From Methyloceanibacter methanicus (lineage in GTDB: Bacteria > Pseudomonadota > Alphaproteobacteria > Rhizobiales > Methyloligellaceae), in NCBI RefSeq assembly GCF_001723285.1, contig NZ_LPWG01000010.1, positions 186,001 to 250,000 of the forward strand: 64,000 nt of DNA, in the 5' to 3' direction. Positions within the stretch are counted from its first letter, which is position 1, and each line of letters begins with the position of its first letter. Below are positions 50,135 to 59,988 of the stretch, piece by piece. The position numbers were made by a program, and so were the translations under genes. A model generated the notes under the pieces. That model did not search any database, was not told the DNA's origin, and worked only from the letters and a program-made list of their open reading frames with translations.

Positions 50135-50560
50135 TCACTCAAAGTCGCTCCAATCAACCGAGTCCTCGCTGACAAGCTCGTCTTTCATGGACGGGCCGTC
50201 TTCGTGGACGCGGTTTCTGTCGCCGCAGATGAGATAGTGCCATTCTTCGAGCGGTTCCCCTCTGAACACCATGCGATAGGCGCAGGTGTGGGGAAGCCAA
50301 TTTAGCTGAGAGACATTCTGAGGCGTGATCTTGACGCAATCCGCGACCCTGGCTTTACGGTTTGCGTAGTCCGTGCAGCGAAGGCTATCCAAGCAAAGTA
50401 AGCGGCAGGCTGCATTGGACAGTACGATTTCACCCGTGTCGATATCCTCGGCTCGGATCTGGCAGCAGAGCCCACAGCCGTCGCAGAGGGATTCCCATTC
50501 TTGCTCGCTCATCTCGTAGAGAGGCTTGGCTAGAAAATCGGGCTGGTTCGTTGAGGACAT
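50135..50560 (-). CDS. UPF0260 / YcgN family protein
   Basis: A 141-aa cysteine-rich protein of the YkgJ/YcgN type, likely metal-binding. The cluster CDGCGLCCQI and further Cys in NAACRLLCLDSLRCTDYANR and PHTCAYR are conserved. Its role is unknown. The start at 50560 (MSSTNQP) is chosen; in-frame ATGs upstream (50659) would add an uncharacteristic extension. Confidence 0.88.
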   Translation of the reverse strand: MSSTNQPDFLAKPLYEMSEQEWESLCDGCGLCCQIRAEDIDTGEIVLSNAACRLLCLDSLRCTDYANRKARVADCVKITPQNVSQLNWLPHTCAYRMVFRGEPLEEWHYLICGDRNRVHEDGPSMKDELVSEDSVDWSDFE

Positions 50561-50749
50561 TGTATTTTTGAGGCTCTCATATCCGGGAGTGTTGTGTAAC
50601 AGCGTTTCAGACGATGCGAACATGGGGTTCGCCCGGCTTTGGACCTCTCTCGGAGCCAATTTGCGACAAGTTTGGCCGGAAGCTCTTGCTATCGATGTCC
50701 CTAGGTATTAGCTAGGCGGGACTTGAGGGCGCCGGTCACGGCATGCCTT

Positions 50750-52057
50750 TCATGCGCCGAGCCGCCAACTTGTTGCGGTTCTTGGGCTTTTGCGCCGGTA
50801 GCTCAGCTGGATAGAGCACCAGACTACGAATCTGGGGGTCGGGAGTTCGAATCTTCCCCGGCGCGCCAAACCTGAATCCCCCGCCGCGAAATCGCGCAAA
50901 GCCTTGAAGGGCAAGGTGGTTTCGGGGGTTCGAAAACCCTTCAAACGGTCATAGGCTATACGGCGCTTAAACGTGAGTCTGAGTAGGGTCTTGCGCAGGT
51001 CGGCGCGCCCGGAATCCCATAGAACACGCGGGTTTGCGAGGAAGTTGAAGGCAGTTCGAAAACTCTGCTCGAAGGGTTTGCGCGGGGTGCCGTTTGCGGC
51101 GGCTTTTTCGCTGAGCAGGGCCTTGCGGGCTGCAAGCTTTTCAATCTGCGTTTCATAGGCTTCGACGAGCGCGTCGCTGCTCGCTTCAACGATCCGTTCC
51201 AGGAGCTGGCCGATCTTGCCTTCGACGGCTTCCAGTTCCCGCCTGGCTTCATTGGCGGCTTGCTGTGCGGAGGCTTTGCTGTTGTCCCACAGCTCTTTGA
51301 ACATGGCATGCGCGGTGAAGAGTGCGTCCTCTGACGGGCAGATCGAATCGAGCAACTCGTCAAACGCGCCTTCAATCGTCTCCTTGCGGATGGATCTGCG
51401 GCTCTCCGCGCAGTCTTTTTGGTAGCAGGAGTAATAGGCGTAGCGTCCGCCTTTGCCACGCGACCACGCAGCAGTGAGGGGGTGGCCGCAGCACCCGCAG
51501 ACAACGAAGCCGCGCGGAGGGAAGTCCTCATTGGCGTCGCGCCGCACGGGGGCCGTCGTGGTCCTGCCGTCCAGGCGCTCCTGGATGCGGGTGAAGGTCT
51601 CGTAGCTGATCAGCGCCTCATGCTTGGCGGGCTGGAGAACGAGGTTCCATTCGGGCATTGAGAGGTAACCGGCATAGAGCACCTGCGCGAGCAATGAGGC
51701 AACGCGCTGTGGATGGACTTCGCCTTTGCGGTCCTTCGGAAAGTGCGGGCATTGGAGCAGGAAGCGCTGCACCTCGGCCTGGGTCTCGTATCGGCCTGAT
51801 GCGAAGCCTTCCAGCGCTTCGCGGATTGTGGTTGCCAGAGGCTCGTCGGGCACCATCACCTTGCCGGTGTGCCCCGCGAGCTTCTCGTAGCGATATCCGA
51901 CCGGCGCGCCGAAGCCCCAATAGCCATTGGCTGCGCGGGCCCGCATGCGGTTGCGCGTTTGCTCGGCGTTCTTTTGACGCTGATGCTGAGAGACGGACGC
52001 GAGAAGGTTTTCGACGGCTCCGGCATGGAGCGTTAAGTCATGAAGGGATTCGACCAA
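50750..52057 (-). pseudogene. Serine recombinase remnant lacking catalytic domain, 3' end over tRNA-Arg
   Basis: The C-terminal two thirds of a large serine recombinase. Present are VENLLASVSQHQRQKNAEQT, the recombinase domain (EALEGFASGRYETQAEVQRF), the zinc ribbon (CGCCGHPL .. YYSCYQKDC) and a coiled coil. The N-terminal ~150-residue resolvase domain with the nucleophilic Ser is absent: homology starts abruptly near 52015, and upstream sequence encodes nothing similar on this strand. The last ~35 codons read antisense through the tRNA-Arg gene (RFELPTPRFVVWCSIQLSY), a tail seen in relatives that integrate at this tRNA. It is probably inactive. Confidence 0.85.
50792..50868 (+). tRNA. tRNA-Arg (anticodon ACG)
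   Basis: Acceptor GCGCCGG (50792-50798) pairs with CCGGCGC (50858-50864), discriminator G and encoded CCA follow. The anticodon arm CCAGA-CTACGAA-TCTGG puts ACG at 50826-50828. T-arm GGAGTTCGAATCTTCC is normal. It reads CGN Arg codons through A34-to-inosine. Confidence 0.97.
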
Positions 52058-52863
52058 GCCTCAAGCGGTGCGGCCACCAAGCGGAGCTGGATCAGCGCAT
52101 CGCCGCGCGGCCCAAGCCGAAAGTCGAAATCCAGCTCACGCCACAAGGCGCGGAGGCCGTGGAAGTTCGCCGCGGACTCGACCACGCCTCCGAACGCCGC
52201 ATCAAACATCTCGAAGAGCGTCTCCAGTCCGCCCGCCAGGGCTTCGAGAACGGCCACGCTCGCGCGCTCCAGCGCGTTCGCGCGAAACAGGATTTCGAGC
52301 GGGGGCGGTAGTTCACGCCGTCCCCTTACTTGGGTTCGCCAACTAGATCACAGGTTCGTCGGTCACGGCAGATCATCGAAGTTGATCCCTATCTAGCAGC
52401 TGCCGCACGACTGCGCCCTGGTCTGCAGCACAACCTGCTACTAATGTCAGCTCTCAGTACAAAGCAGAGATTCTCAGATGAGCGCGCCCACGTCTCCTTT
52501 TGACCCAAAGCAGAACTGACAACGACGTCGCTCCTCGACGTCCAACGTCACGATCCGCGCCAATAGCGTTGGCGATAAAGCTGACCGATCATTGCTTCCA
52601 CCAGGATGATGCTGCACGCGATAGGGTGTAGCGCCAATCTGTCGCCAGACCCGATTCCGGTTAGAGCGCCGAAGCTGAAATAGCCCCATAGAAGACAAAC
52701 TGGCTCGCGATGCCTGCCTTTTCGGTAGGCTTCCGGCGGTAGCGTGCCTCTTTGAAAGCGATACGGGTCCGCTCCCATTAAGCGGCACGCCGCCAAAGTA
52801 GCAGGTGGCATTGTGTGGTTAGGGATTTCGATGAAATCCAAAATCGAGCTTTAAACTAGGACC
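52058..52863. other. Gene-poor junction between recombinase remnant and polysaccharide cluster
   Basis: About 800 bases have no gene I can defend. 52060-52310 has plus-strand open frames with helical, charged translation (IKHLEERLQSARQGFENGH) that could be a decayed fragment. 52440-52520 contains a dispersed repeat related to those at 61.7 kb. The right part is less GC-rich than the core genes. Confidence 0.5.
52492..52516. repeat. Degenerate copy of the GTCCGCT..AGCGGAC repeat
   Basis: It shares the 11-mer TGACCCAAAGC and 18 of 24 aligned bases with the copy at 61761-61784, in the same orientation, but its palindromic arms have decayed. Confidence 0.5.
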
Positions 52864-54195
52864 TTAGATCCGCACGTGACTGGCCCCGCGGGGCAGAACG
52901 CTACTGAGATCGTATATCAGGCCATCCGGGGCCAGCAGGGCGTTGATACCGGCCTCTCCCAGATCACAAATCTGAACGTGCTTCACCGCGAGGACGATTG
53001 CGTCGAACGTGCCAGCGGGCAAAGAACTCGCGATGTCAATATGATATTCGTGCTTAGCAAGATCGCGATCGGCCAACGGGTCGTAGACCAGGACCTCGCC
53101 TATTGAACCGGAAAGAGCACGGACGAGGTCAATGACCTTGGTGTTGCGCGTATCGGGCACATTTTCCTTATAGGTGAAGCCCATCACCAGAGCACGTGCA
53201 TGTGCGGGGCTCTGCCCATTCCGCCTCATAGCTTTGAGAATGTCGTCGGCCACGAAGGACGCCATGGCGTCATTTGTGCGCCGCCCAGCCAAGATCATCT
53301 GCGGATGGAATCCGATCTGCTCCGCCTTGCGGGTCAGATAGTAAGGGTCGACACCGATGCAATGGCCGCCGACGAGGCCCGGTCGATAGGGCTGGAAGTT
53401 CCACTTCGTGCCGGCCGCCTCCAGCACCTCCGCAGTCTCAAGACCGAGTTCCTTGAACAACATCGCGAGCTCGTTGACGAGCGCGATGTTCACGTCGCGT
53501 TGGACGTTCTCGATGACTTTAGCGGCCTCGGCGACTCGGATCGAGCTTGCTCTGTGTGTGCCGGCAGTGACGATCTTCGCATAGATCGCGTCAACGAGAT
53601 CGGCGGTCTCGGGAGTCGAGCCCGACGTAACCTTGACGATGTCGGGAAGCCGATGCGTTGGATCGCCGGGATTGATGCGCTCGGGCGAATAGCCAGCGTA
53701 GAGGTTCTGGTTGAATGTGAGACCGGAGACGCGCTCCAGCTCTGGGACGCAGAACTCCTCGGTTAGGCCAGGATAGACAGTAGACTCGTAGATGACGACG
53801 TTCCCTGGAGAGAGAACTGCGCCAACGGTTCGGTTTGCGTCCAAGAGGGGGCTAAGATCGGGACGCCTCTTGTCGTTGATCGGTGTCGGTACAGTGACGA
53901 TGTAGACGTTGCATGGACGGAGCGCGTCGAGGTCTGTCGTGCAATCCAGTGCCTTTGCTGCCGCAAATTCGTCGCTCGTCACCTCGCGTGTCCGATCGAC
54001 TCCGCGCTGGAGTTGCTCAATTCGGGCTGCGTCAACGTCGAAGCCCGTTACCGGGAAATGCTGGGCCATAAACACAGCAAGCGGTAGACCGACAAAACCG
54101 AGTCCGATCACGCCGATCTGCACTTCGCTGAGCTTAGGCGGCGCCGCTCGACTCACTATACGAATACTCTGACTGCGCGATTTCGGATCGAGCAT
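52864..54195 (-). CDS. Nucleotide-sugar dehydrogenase (TviB/WbpA type)
   Basis: Oxidises UDP-HexNAc or a similar sugar nucleotide at C6 to the uronate for surface polysaccharide, 443 aa. The NAD Rossmann loop is IGVIGLGFVGLPLA. The catalytic Cys lies in GGHCIGVDPYYL; supporting residues are in YESTVYPGLTEE and GFTYKENVPDTRNT. The YLTRKAEQIG segment and Vi/WbpA-like length favour UDP-GlcNAc/GalNAc 6-dehydrogenase over UDP-glucose. The start at 54195 (MLDPKS) is uncertain; ATG 54315 is the longest. Confidence 0.88.
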   Translation of the reverse strand: MLDPKSRSQSIRIVSRAAPPKLSEVQIGVIGLGFVGLPLAVFMAQHFPVTGFDVDAARIEQLQRGVDRTREVTSDEFAAAKALDCTTDLDALRPCNVYIVTVPTPINDKRRPDLSPLLDANRTVGAVLSPGNVVIYESTVYPGLTEEFCVPELERVSGLTFNQNLYAGYSPERINPGDPTHRLPDIVKVTSGSTPETADLVDAIYAKIVTAGTHRASSIRVAEAAKVIENVQRDVNIALVNELAMLFKELGLETAEVLEAAGTKWNFQPYRPGLVGGHCIGVDPYYLTRKAEQIGFHPQMILAGRRTNDAMASFVADDILKAMRRNGQSPAHARALVMGFTYKENVPDTRNTKVIDLVRALSGSIGEVLVYDPLADRDLAKHEYHIDIASSLPAGTFDAIVLAVKHVQICDLGEAGINALLAPDGLIYDLSSVLPRGASHVRI

Positions 54196-54664
54196 GAGAT
54201 CGAAGGCATGGGCCGCGTTCGCAGCCCCGGCGCATGGTTCTTCAACCGAAGCAGCGTATGTCGGCGGCGCATTCGATAAAGACTTTTTGAACGCGTTTCT
54301 TGCTGGGCGTGCCACAGACTGGACTTATGAGGTCGTTGGGTTCTGACCTTCGTGGCTTTGACAATGGGCATAGAAACTGCGTGGCCGATACTAGGTAACC
54401 AGCACTGAGGTTTGTAAGCGCTTCCAACTCAGGCGAATTGGCCGGGCTATGGAAATGGCAGCGGTCTGTCGCTGTCAAGGGGAATTACTAGCTCTATTGG
54501 GGTTTTGGTAACGACTGCACGCAATGTGCCGGCCGAACTGCTCGACAAAAATCGGATGGCTCTAAAGGCTGAGAGTGCAGCATGGGCGGCTAATTGCGAT
54601 CAGTATAGCTGCACCGCAGAGTATGGCGCATTCCCCAATCTGCATAGCTCACGTGACGGGAGGT
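54196..54664. other. Intergenic region upstream of the dehydrogenase
   Basis: About 470 bases (350 if the longer dehydrogenase start is used), clearly lower in GC than the core genes. No gene, hairpin terminator or convincing promoter is visible. It may hold the dehydrogenase promoter. Confidence 0.4.
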
Positions 54665-55771
54665 CTATTGCAGTCCCAGTAGTGAAAAGTGCTGGTCGAT
54701 GACCACATCCTCTTCGAAGGGACGCACGGCGCGCACAAGATCGTTCGAATCAATAGGCGAGGCCAGCGCGCGCTCGATTCCGGCAGCTAGCGCCTTGTGA
54801 TCATTGACGGGGACGAGATAGCCGGTCTCGCCATCCGCGATGACCTCGGACGGACCGCTATTGCAGTCCGTCGCCACGGGCGTGCATCCAGCCATCATCG
54901 CCTCGATCAGTACGTTCGGCATGCCCTCGAAATGCGAGGAAAGAACAAAAACATCGGCGCGGCCGAAGTAAGCGAGAGGATTTTCGACCTCACCTTCCAG
55001 CCGGACGTAGTGCCGTAAATTCAGGTCCTCGATCAGCGCCTCCAAGCGCGGGCGTTCCGGTCCCTCCCCAAGTAGAACAAGCCGAACCGGACGCCGCTCG
55101 CGAAGAAGTGCGACGCTGCGGATTAGGATGTCAAATCCCTTGACATCCAGAAGTCGGCCGGCGGCAACGAGGGTAGGTACCGAGCCGTCGGTGAACCAGG
55201 GATGAGACAGCTTTTCGGCAACACGCTCTCTCTGACTGGGTGTGGATACAATGTTGTGCACGCAGACGTAGCGTTGATCTCCAGACATTGAGCGGTACTG
55301 CGCGGCCACTCCTTCGGACACACAGGTCAGAGCATTCGCGCGCCGAGCAACCGTCCGCATCAGTTTATAGAGCCACCAGCTCTTCGTCAGCGGGCCCGCA
55401 GGATATTCGTATAGAGGATACGTTCTAGAGGAGGCGCTGATCTTGGCCTTTGACCCGGAGACAATGGCGGCGATTAACACCGCGGCATTGAGGTGATCTT
55501 GCGCAGAGAACACTACGTCCGGCAGTGCCTCTTTGAGATAGCGGATGAAGAAGGGGACCATCGCGGAGACACGGCTGCGACCGAGGATCACGACATTCAC
55601 ACCCCTTAACTGCTCCAACTCTTGTGCGGAACTGCCTGGCAATACATGCCCCACCAGCAAATCTACTTTGTGACCCCGATCTGCGAAGGCTTGCGCCATG
55701 CGTATCTGGGCAAGCGGCACACCGGTTCTCGCAAAAACCGCAAAGATGATGCAGATGTGCAACGGACTCAT
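54665..55771 (-). CDS. Glycosyltransferase family 4
   Basis: A GT-B retaining glycosyltransferase, 368 aa, adding a sugar to a lipid-linked oligosaccharide on the cytosolic face. The N-terminal acceptor domain has GVPLAQIRMAQAFADRGHKVDLL. The C-terminal domain has VAAGRLLDVKGFDILIRSVALL and the donor motif HFEGMPNVLIEAMMAGCTPVATD. Donor and acceptor are unknown. It is part of the polysaccharide cluster. Confidence 0.9.
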   Translation of the reverse strand: MSPLHICIIFAVFARTGVPLAQIRMAQAFADRGHKVDLLVGHVLPGSSAQELEQLRGVNVVILGRSRVSAMVPFFIRYLKEALPDVVFSAQDHLNAAVLIAAIVSGSKAKISASSRTYPLYEYPAGPLTKSWWLYKLMRTVARRANALTCVSEGVAAQYRSMSGDQRYVCVHNIVSTPSQRERVAEKLSHPWFTDGSVPTLVAAGRLLDVKGFDILIRSVALLRERRPVRLVLLGEGPERPRLEALIEDLNLRHYVRLEGEVENPLAYFGRADVFVLSSHFEGMPNVLIEAMMAGCTPVATDCNSGPSEVIADGETGYLVPVNDHKALAAGIERALASPIDSNDLVRAVRPFEEDVVIDQHFSLLGLQ

Positions 55772-55944
55772 CTCTGGTCAGGTCTGCTATCGTCCAATTG
55801 AGCGCGTTGTGGGGAGTAAGGTGTCGAGGGTATGCATTGAGCAAACGCCGAGATGACGTTCGGCAGCTTCTATACCAACAGAGCAGGCGCTGTTCCAAGC
55901 TGCAATCTCAGTGCTGCCGCAGGCCGCACGATCGCCTCAGCGCA

Positions 55945-56897
55945 TTATCGCAGCATATCGCGCAGGAAGCTGTAGATGCCCGTAAAATAGTGATACTGGC
56001 CGCGCGCGAGCATATCCATCGCCTGGAGCCTTCGTGAAACTGGGCCGGAATCGATCAGGCGCTGCCTTGCGGCCAATGCAGCGCGTTCCTGCTTGAGCTC
56101 GCGGGTGGCGGTTTCGATCGGCACGTCTTTCCATGTGCCAAGACCTCGAGGCGCTCCAGCAACCTGTCGATCAATTGGATGCCAGGGCCGTAGTCTAGGC
56201 AGGGGGGTGCACTGGCTTGATCCCGCAAGATATCTGCACGGCCGATTGGTTTCACCGAGTTCACGATCCAGTCGGACGTATTCTCGTCGTGACGGCGTAT
56301 GGACTGCAGGCGGTCCTCTATCACGACGCGCCGCCCGGGCAGGCAGCCGCTCAACCTGTGCAGCCAGATGTCGTAGCTGACGACCTCATGGGGAATCCGC
56401 AGAGCGCGCGTGAGGAACTCTCGGCGAACCGCCGTTAGTGCGCCGGTCGCGAAAGATCCCAAGCCCCCGTACCCGGACCGGATCTGCCCAATCTTCGTGG
56501 CGCCGTTCCACTCCAACCGCCTGTTCGTGAGGAGCCCGTCATGGGCTAGCACCCAGATATCGGGGTTTTGGGTCATGTGGTCGATCACGCGTGCGATCTT
56601 GTCAGGGAACCAAACATCGTCCTGATCCGACATGAGAACGATGTCGCTCGTGCACCGGGACAATGCATTTTCGAAATTCCGCGAAAATCCCAGCCGTGAG
56701 GCGTTTCGGACGACGGTGACGGGAAAGGGAGCCGATTGGGCAAAGGCCTGAACGATGTCGACGGTCGTATCGGTTGAACCGTCGTCGCAGACAATCAATT
56801 CGTCGGGCAAACGCTGCTGGTCGAGAAAGCTCGCGAGCTGTTCGGCGATGAAAGACTCGCCGTTGTACGTCGTCATTGCGATGGAGGCAGTCACCAC
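55945..56897 (-). CDS. Glycosyltransferase family 2 (one frame break)
   Basis: A GT-A inverting transferase, 317 aa after repair. TYNGESFIAEQLASFLDQQ, DDGSTDTT and the metal motif MSDQDDVWFPDK are clear, similar to rhamnosyltransferase-like GT2s. One G is missing near 56127 (AAGGAC). Restored, the end reads VPIETATRELKQERAA.. to GIYSFLRDMLR with stop 55945-55947 instead of a scrambled tail. It lies 10 bp after the methyltransferase gene. Confidence 0.88.
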
Positions 56898-56907
56898 GCT
56901 TGCGGCC

Positions 56908-57965
56908 TCACGCTTTGCGGCAAACTAGTGTACTGAATTCGGCCCTGTCCGGTGACAAGCGTGACCGCCGCCTTTGCCAAGCTGACGGAAGCATCAGGCC
57001 CTGGTTCACCTTCTCATCATAGGGACTGAACCCCAGCTTCATTCGCGCACTCTTGCGGGCGATTTCGAGTAAGACGTTCGCTCGTGTCAGGAAGGAGATG
57101 TTCGTCATCTCCGTCTTGCCGAGCAGGTCGACCAGCGCGCGCTGTGACAGGACGCTCAAGTGGCGCGGCACATCGAGTCCTTGCCAGTACCTGCCGTACA
57201 CCTCGTGGCCGATGGCATCGATATTGGGTGTGTCGATGTAGAGGTGGCCGCCGCCCCGCAACAGTTCCCGAAGCTGCATCAACGTGGTGCCAGGGTCCGG
57301 TACGTGCTCAAGCACATGGCTGAGCGTGATGACATCGAAGCTACCCTTCATGTCTTCCCAAGCCGATGCGTCGCCTTGCCGGACCTCAAGGCCCTGGCGC
57401 GGGCGAGTTCGAGTGCGGACGTGTCTGGGTCACAGCCGAACACGTCCCAGCCAGCGTCCCGTGCCTTGGCCATGAAGCTCCCATTTCCGCACCCGACATC
57501 CAGCAAACGCGCTCTTTCTCCGGGCTTCAGCCGGCGGAGATGGCGAAACTCGACGTCCAAAATTTCGCGCACACGTGGATAGAGCAGCGCCAGCCAATAC
57601 CCGGCCGCAAGGTTGTGCTCATACCGTGTTCCGTAGCGCCGGTTGCGGTACCCGTTGGCCAACAGATGGCGCAGGCGCCTTAGAGAAAATGCCGTGTCGT
57701 TGCGGTGCGAGTCCTTGGGCGCCTCGTGCGTGTAGTAGCGTTGATAGATGAGCGGGATGGCCGCGCTCGACGGTCTCGGATCGAGGTAGCCCGAAGCGCA
57801 GCTCTGGCACCGCCACATCGTCCAAAGACCCGGCGCGCAGCCAAAGACGATGTCTTTGAGATTGTCGTAGAGAAGAGTCCGGTCGCTGCTCCCGCAAACA
57901 GGACACGCACCAAGCGCATCGAGGCCTTCCGCTGGCAATTCCGAGGTGCTTGTCACCGCTTGCAT
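56908..57965 (-). CDS. SAM-dependent methyltransferase with N-terminal zinc motif (one frame break)
   Basis: A class-I methyltransferase, 352 aa after repair. An N-terminal zinc-ribbon-like part (CPVCGSSDRT .. CQSCASGYLDPRP) precedes the SAM domain (LLDVGCGNGSFMAKARDAGW; GSFDVITLSHVLEHVPDP). The frame breaks near 57392 (one G lost from a G run), joining ELARA to GLEVRQGDASAW. Methyltransferases of this layout often cap or modify polysaccharide sugars. The start is ATG 57965. Confidence 0.85.
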
Positions 57966-58051
57966 CGTTCGCCTTTTGCCGGAGCCTGATCGGGCCGTGT
58001 TCACGCGTTGAACCGGGGCGCTTGGCGCCCCCACCCGAAAAATCGGCCCGC

Positions 58052-59503
58052 CTATCCAGTGTGACGGGACCGCAAGGCAGCTCCCAGCCAAGTCTTCAAA
58101 TCCGGCGGCGACCTTAGCCAGGTCCAAATCGAGATTGCAACGAGATAGGTCGCGACGATCGCGAACCACAAGAAGCCTTGATCGAGCGGGACAACCGCAA
58201 TGGAGAAAGCGGCCGCAATCCACGAAAAAGGCCCGACAAGGCTGCGCAGCGATTGTCTCAGAACGCCGGCAAAATGTGCCAGCAAGGCGAAGTCGAGCAT
58301 GACGCGAAGCGTGAACGCCGCGGCTGCACCGGGCAGGCCAAAGAGCGTCAGGCCCACGCCAAGCGCCAGCACATACGGGACGAACTCAGCCAGATGACAC
58401 TTCGCGACAATGTCCGGAAGCTTCTGGGCCAACAACTGCATGTAGGGCACTTTTGCGAAACTGTTCAGCCAGAAGCCAACGAAGGCAATTTGACCCGCAA
58501 GCGCTGCTTGGCTAGCGAACTCTGGCGATAGCCACACGGAGAGGAATTCCCTTAGCGCCACAATGCCAACCCCCATCAGCGGGGTCATCGCAAGTCCGAT
58601 GGCGGACAGCGCTTCACCGGCGAGCCTCTCGGTTTCCACCCGATCCGATCCCGCTAAGCGCGGAAGAAGCGCCGACACGACGGCGGTCGGGATAATCCCC
58701 GAGCGCTCCGCCAACTGAAAAGGGACGCTGTAATGGCTGACTGCCTTCGCCCCCAAGACTGCTCCGATCGCAAGGCGGTCGAAGCCTACCATGATTGGCC
58801 CGATCACGGACGTCACGGTGACCCAGCCTCCGAAGCGCAAGAGGTGGAGGGCGGTCTCGACCGAGGTGGCAATGGGGTGCCCGCTCAGAAAATGATTGCG
58901 GCAGACTGCGAAGAGCATCGTCAGGCTGAGGAGGCGAGCCAAGATCGCGGCCGGGAGCAGATAGGAAAGGTCCGGTCCAATCGTCAGCGCCACCATGAGC
59001 GGCAGAAGCTGAAACAGCGCGGAGCCCACGGCCACAATGATGTTGAGCTCCCGAAAACGCTCCGCGCCTTGGAGTGCGCCCGCGAGAACGCCTGAAACGG
59101 TCATGAGCGGAATGCCAAGGGCCATCCAGCCTGCGGCATTGAGCATTTCGCGGCGCAACTCGTCCGTCACCGTGAACGCGAGCTCAAACGACAGCGTCGC
59201 CACCAACCAGAGCAGCAACCCGCCGATGGTGCCACAGACCAGCGTGAATACCAGTGCTGTCCAGACGGCTTGGGCACGCTCGCTCTCTGGGGCGTTGCGC
59301 ATCGAAGCCACGCGTTGAGCCACGGCTCTGCCCATTCCCAAGTCGAAGAGGCTGAAATAGCCCATGAGCAGCCACGCTATGGCGAGGATTCCATAGCGCG
59401 CCTCGCCAATGGCGCCGATGTATATGGGAATCGTGACGAGCGATAAGAGTATCGGGACCGCCGCACCGGCTAGGTTGTAGCAAGTGTGGGTGCGAATGCT
59501 CAT
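58052..59503 (-). CDS. Wzx-type polysaccharide flippase
   Basis: A MOP/MATE-superfamily inner-membrane flippase, 483 aa with about 12-14 helices. The N-terminal YNLAGAAVPILLSLVTIPIYIGAIGEARYGI and LFDLGMGRAVAQRVA are typical of polysaccharide biosynthesis (RfbX-like) proteins. It would move lipid-linked repeat units to the periplasm for the ligase/polymerase encoded divergently. Confidence 0.9.
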   Translation of the reverse strand: MSIRTHTCYNLAGAAVPILLSLVTIPIYIGAIGEARYGILAIAWLLMGYFSLFDLGMGRAVAQRVASMRNAPESERAQAVWTALVFTLVCGTIGGLLLWLVATLSFELAFTVTDELRREMLNAAGWMALGIPLMTVSGVLAGALQGAERFRELNIIVAVGSALFQLLPLMVALTIGPDLSYLLPAAILARLLSLTMLFAVCRNHFLSGHPIATSVETALHLLRFGGWVTVTSVIGPIMVGFDRLAIGAVLGAKAVSHYSVPFQLAERSGIIPTAVVSALLPRLAGSDRVETERLAGEALSAIGLAMTPLMGVGIVALREFLSVWLSPEFASQAALAGQIAFVGFWLNSFAKVPYMQLLAQKLPDIVAKCHLAEFVPYVLALGVGLTLFGLPGAAAAFTLRVMLDFALLAHFAGVLRQSLRSLVGPFSWIAAAFSIAVVPLDQGFLWFAIVATYLVAISIWTWLRSPPDLKTWLGAALRSRHTG

Positions 59504-59988
59504 GTGTCGTCGTCTCGAAGATTGTCCTTCATGGTGTCAGTGCATGCCCAGAGGCCTGAGTTTGAGCGTACTCCACAATCCGCACGGTGCTCCAAGCCGC
59601 TTCGTTTGCCAACTCCTGAGTGGACGTTGCGAGCAGAGCGGGCCTTTCGTTTGCCGGGCGGCGAGTGTGCCATTCGAGGCGGCATGGCTCCATTGTGACT
59701 GGCACGAGAAGTCTGCTTCGTACAATAGGTCACACGACACCTACATCGGCGCTTGGGACACACCGACGCCCGCGCTCCTATTGCGCGGCGGGAGCGCCGC
59801 CACGATCACCATGCAGCAAGTCATCTCAACCAGCGCAAAACGTTTAGAGCGCGCGGCCGGATGGCTGTCTCCATGTTGCAGCGGGTGCTTCCGGGTGCGC
59901 TTGCGACATGCTATTGGCTGGGGCCTGTCCTCGTCTGGTAAAGGGCACCACGGGGCCATTGAGGCTGCGCCACGACACCGGAATTTCC
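59504..59988. other. Divergent intergenic region, flippase / ligase
   Basis: There are 485 bases without a defensible gene; short open frames on both strands give no recognisable protein. A GCGGC/GCCGC hairpin lies near 59783-59798. Promoters for both flanking genes are expected here but none is convincing. Confidence 0.4.

Noticed and set aside
52040-52396. Plus-strand proteins in the recombinase junction
   Set aside because: Three overlapping frames are open but none shows a motif, ribosome-binding site or family resemblance; kept only as a possible decayed fragment.
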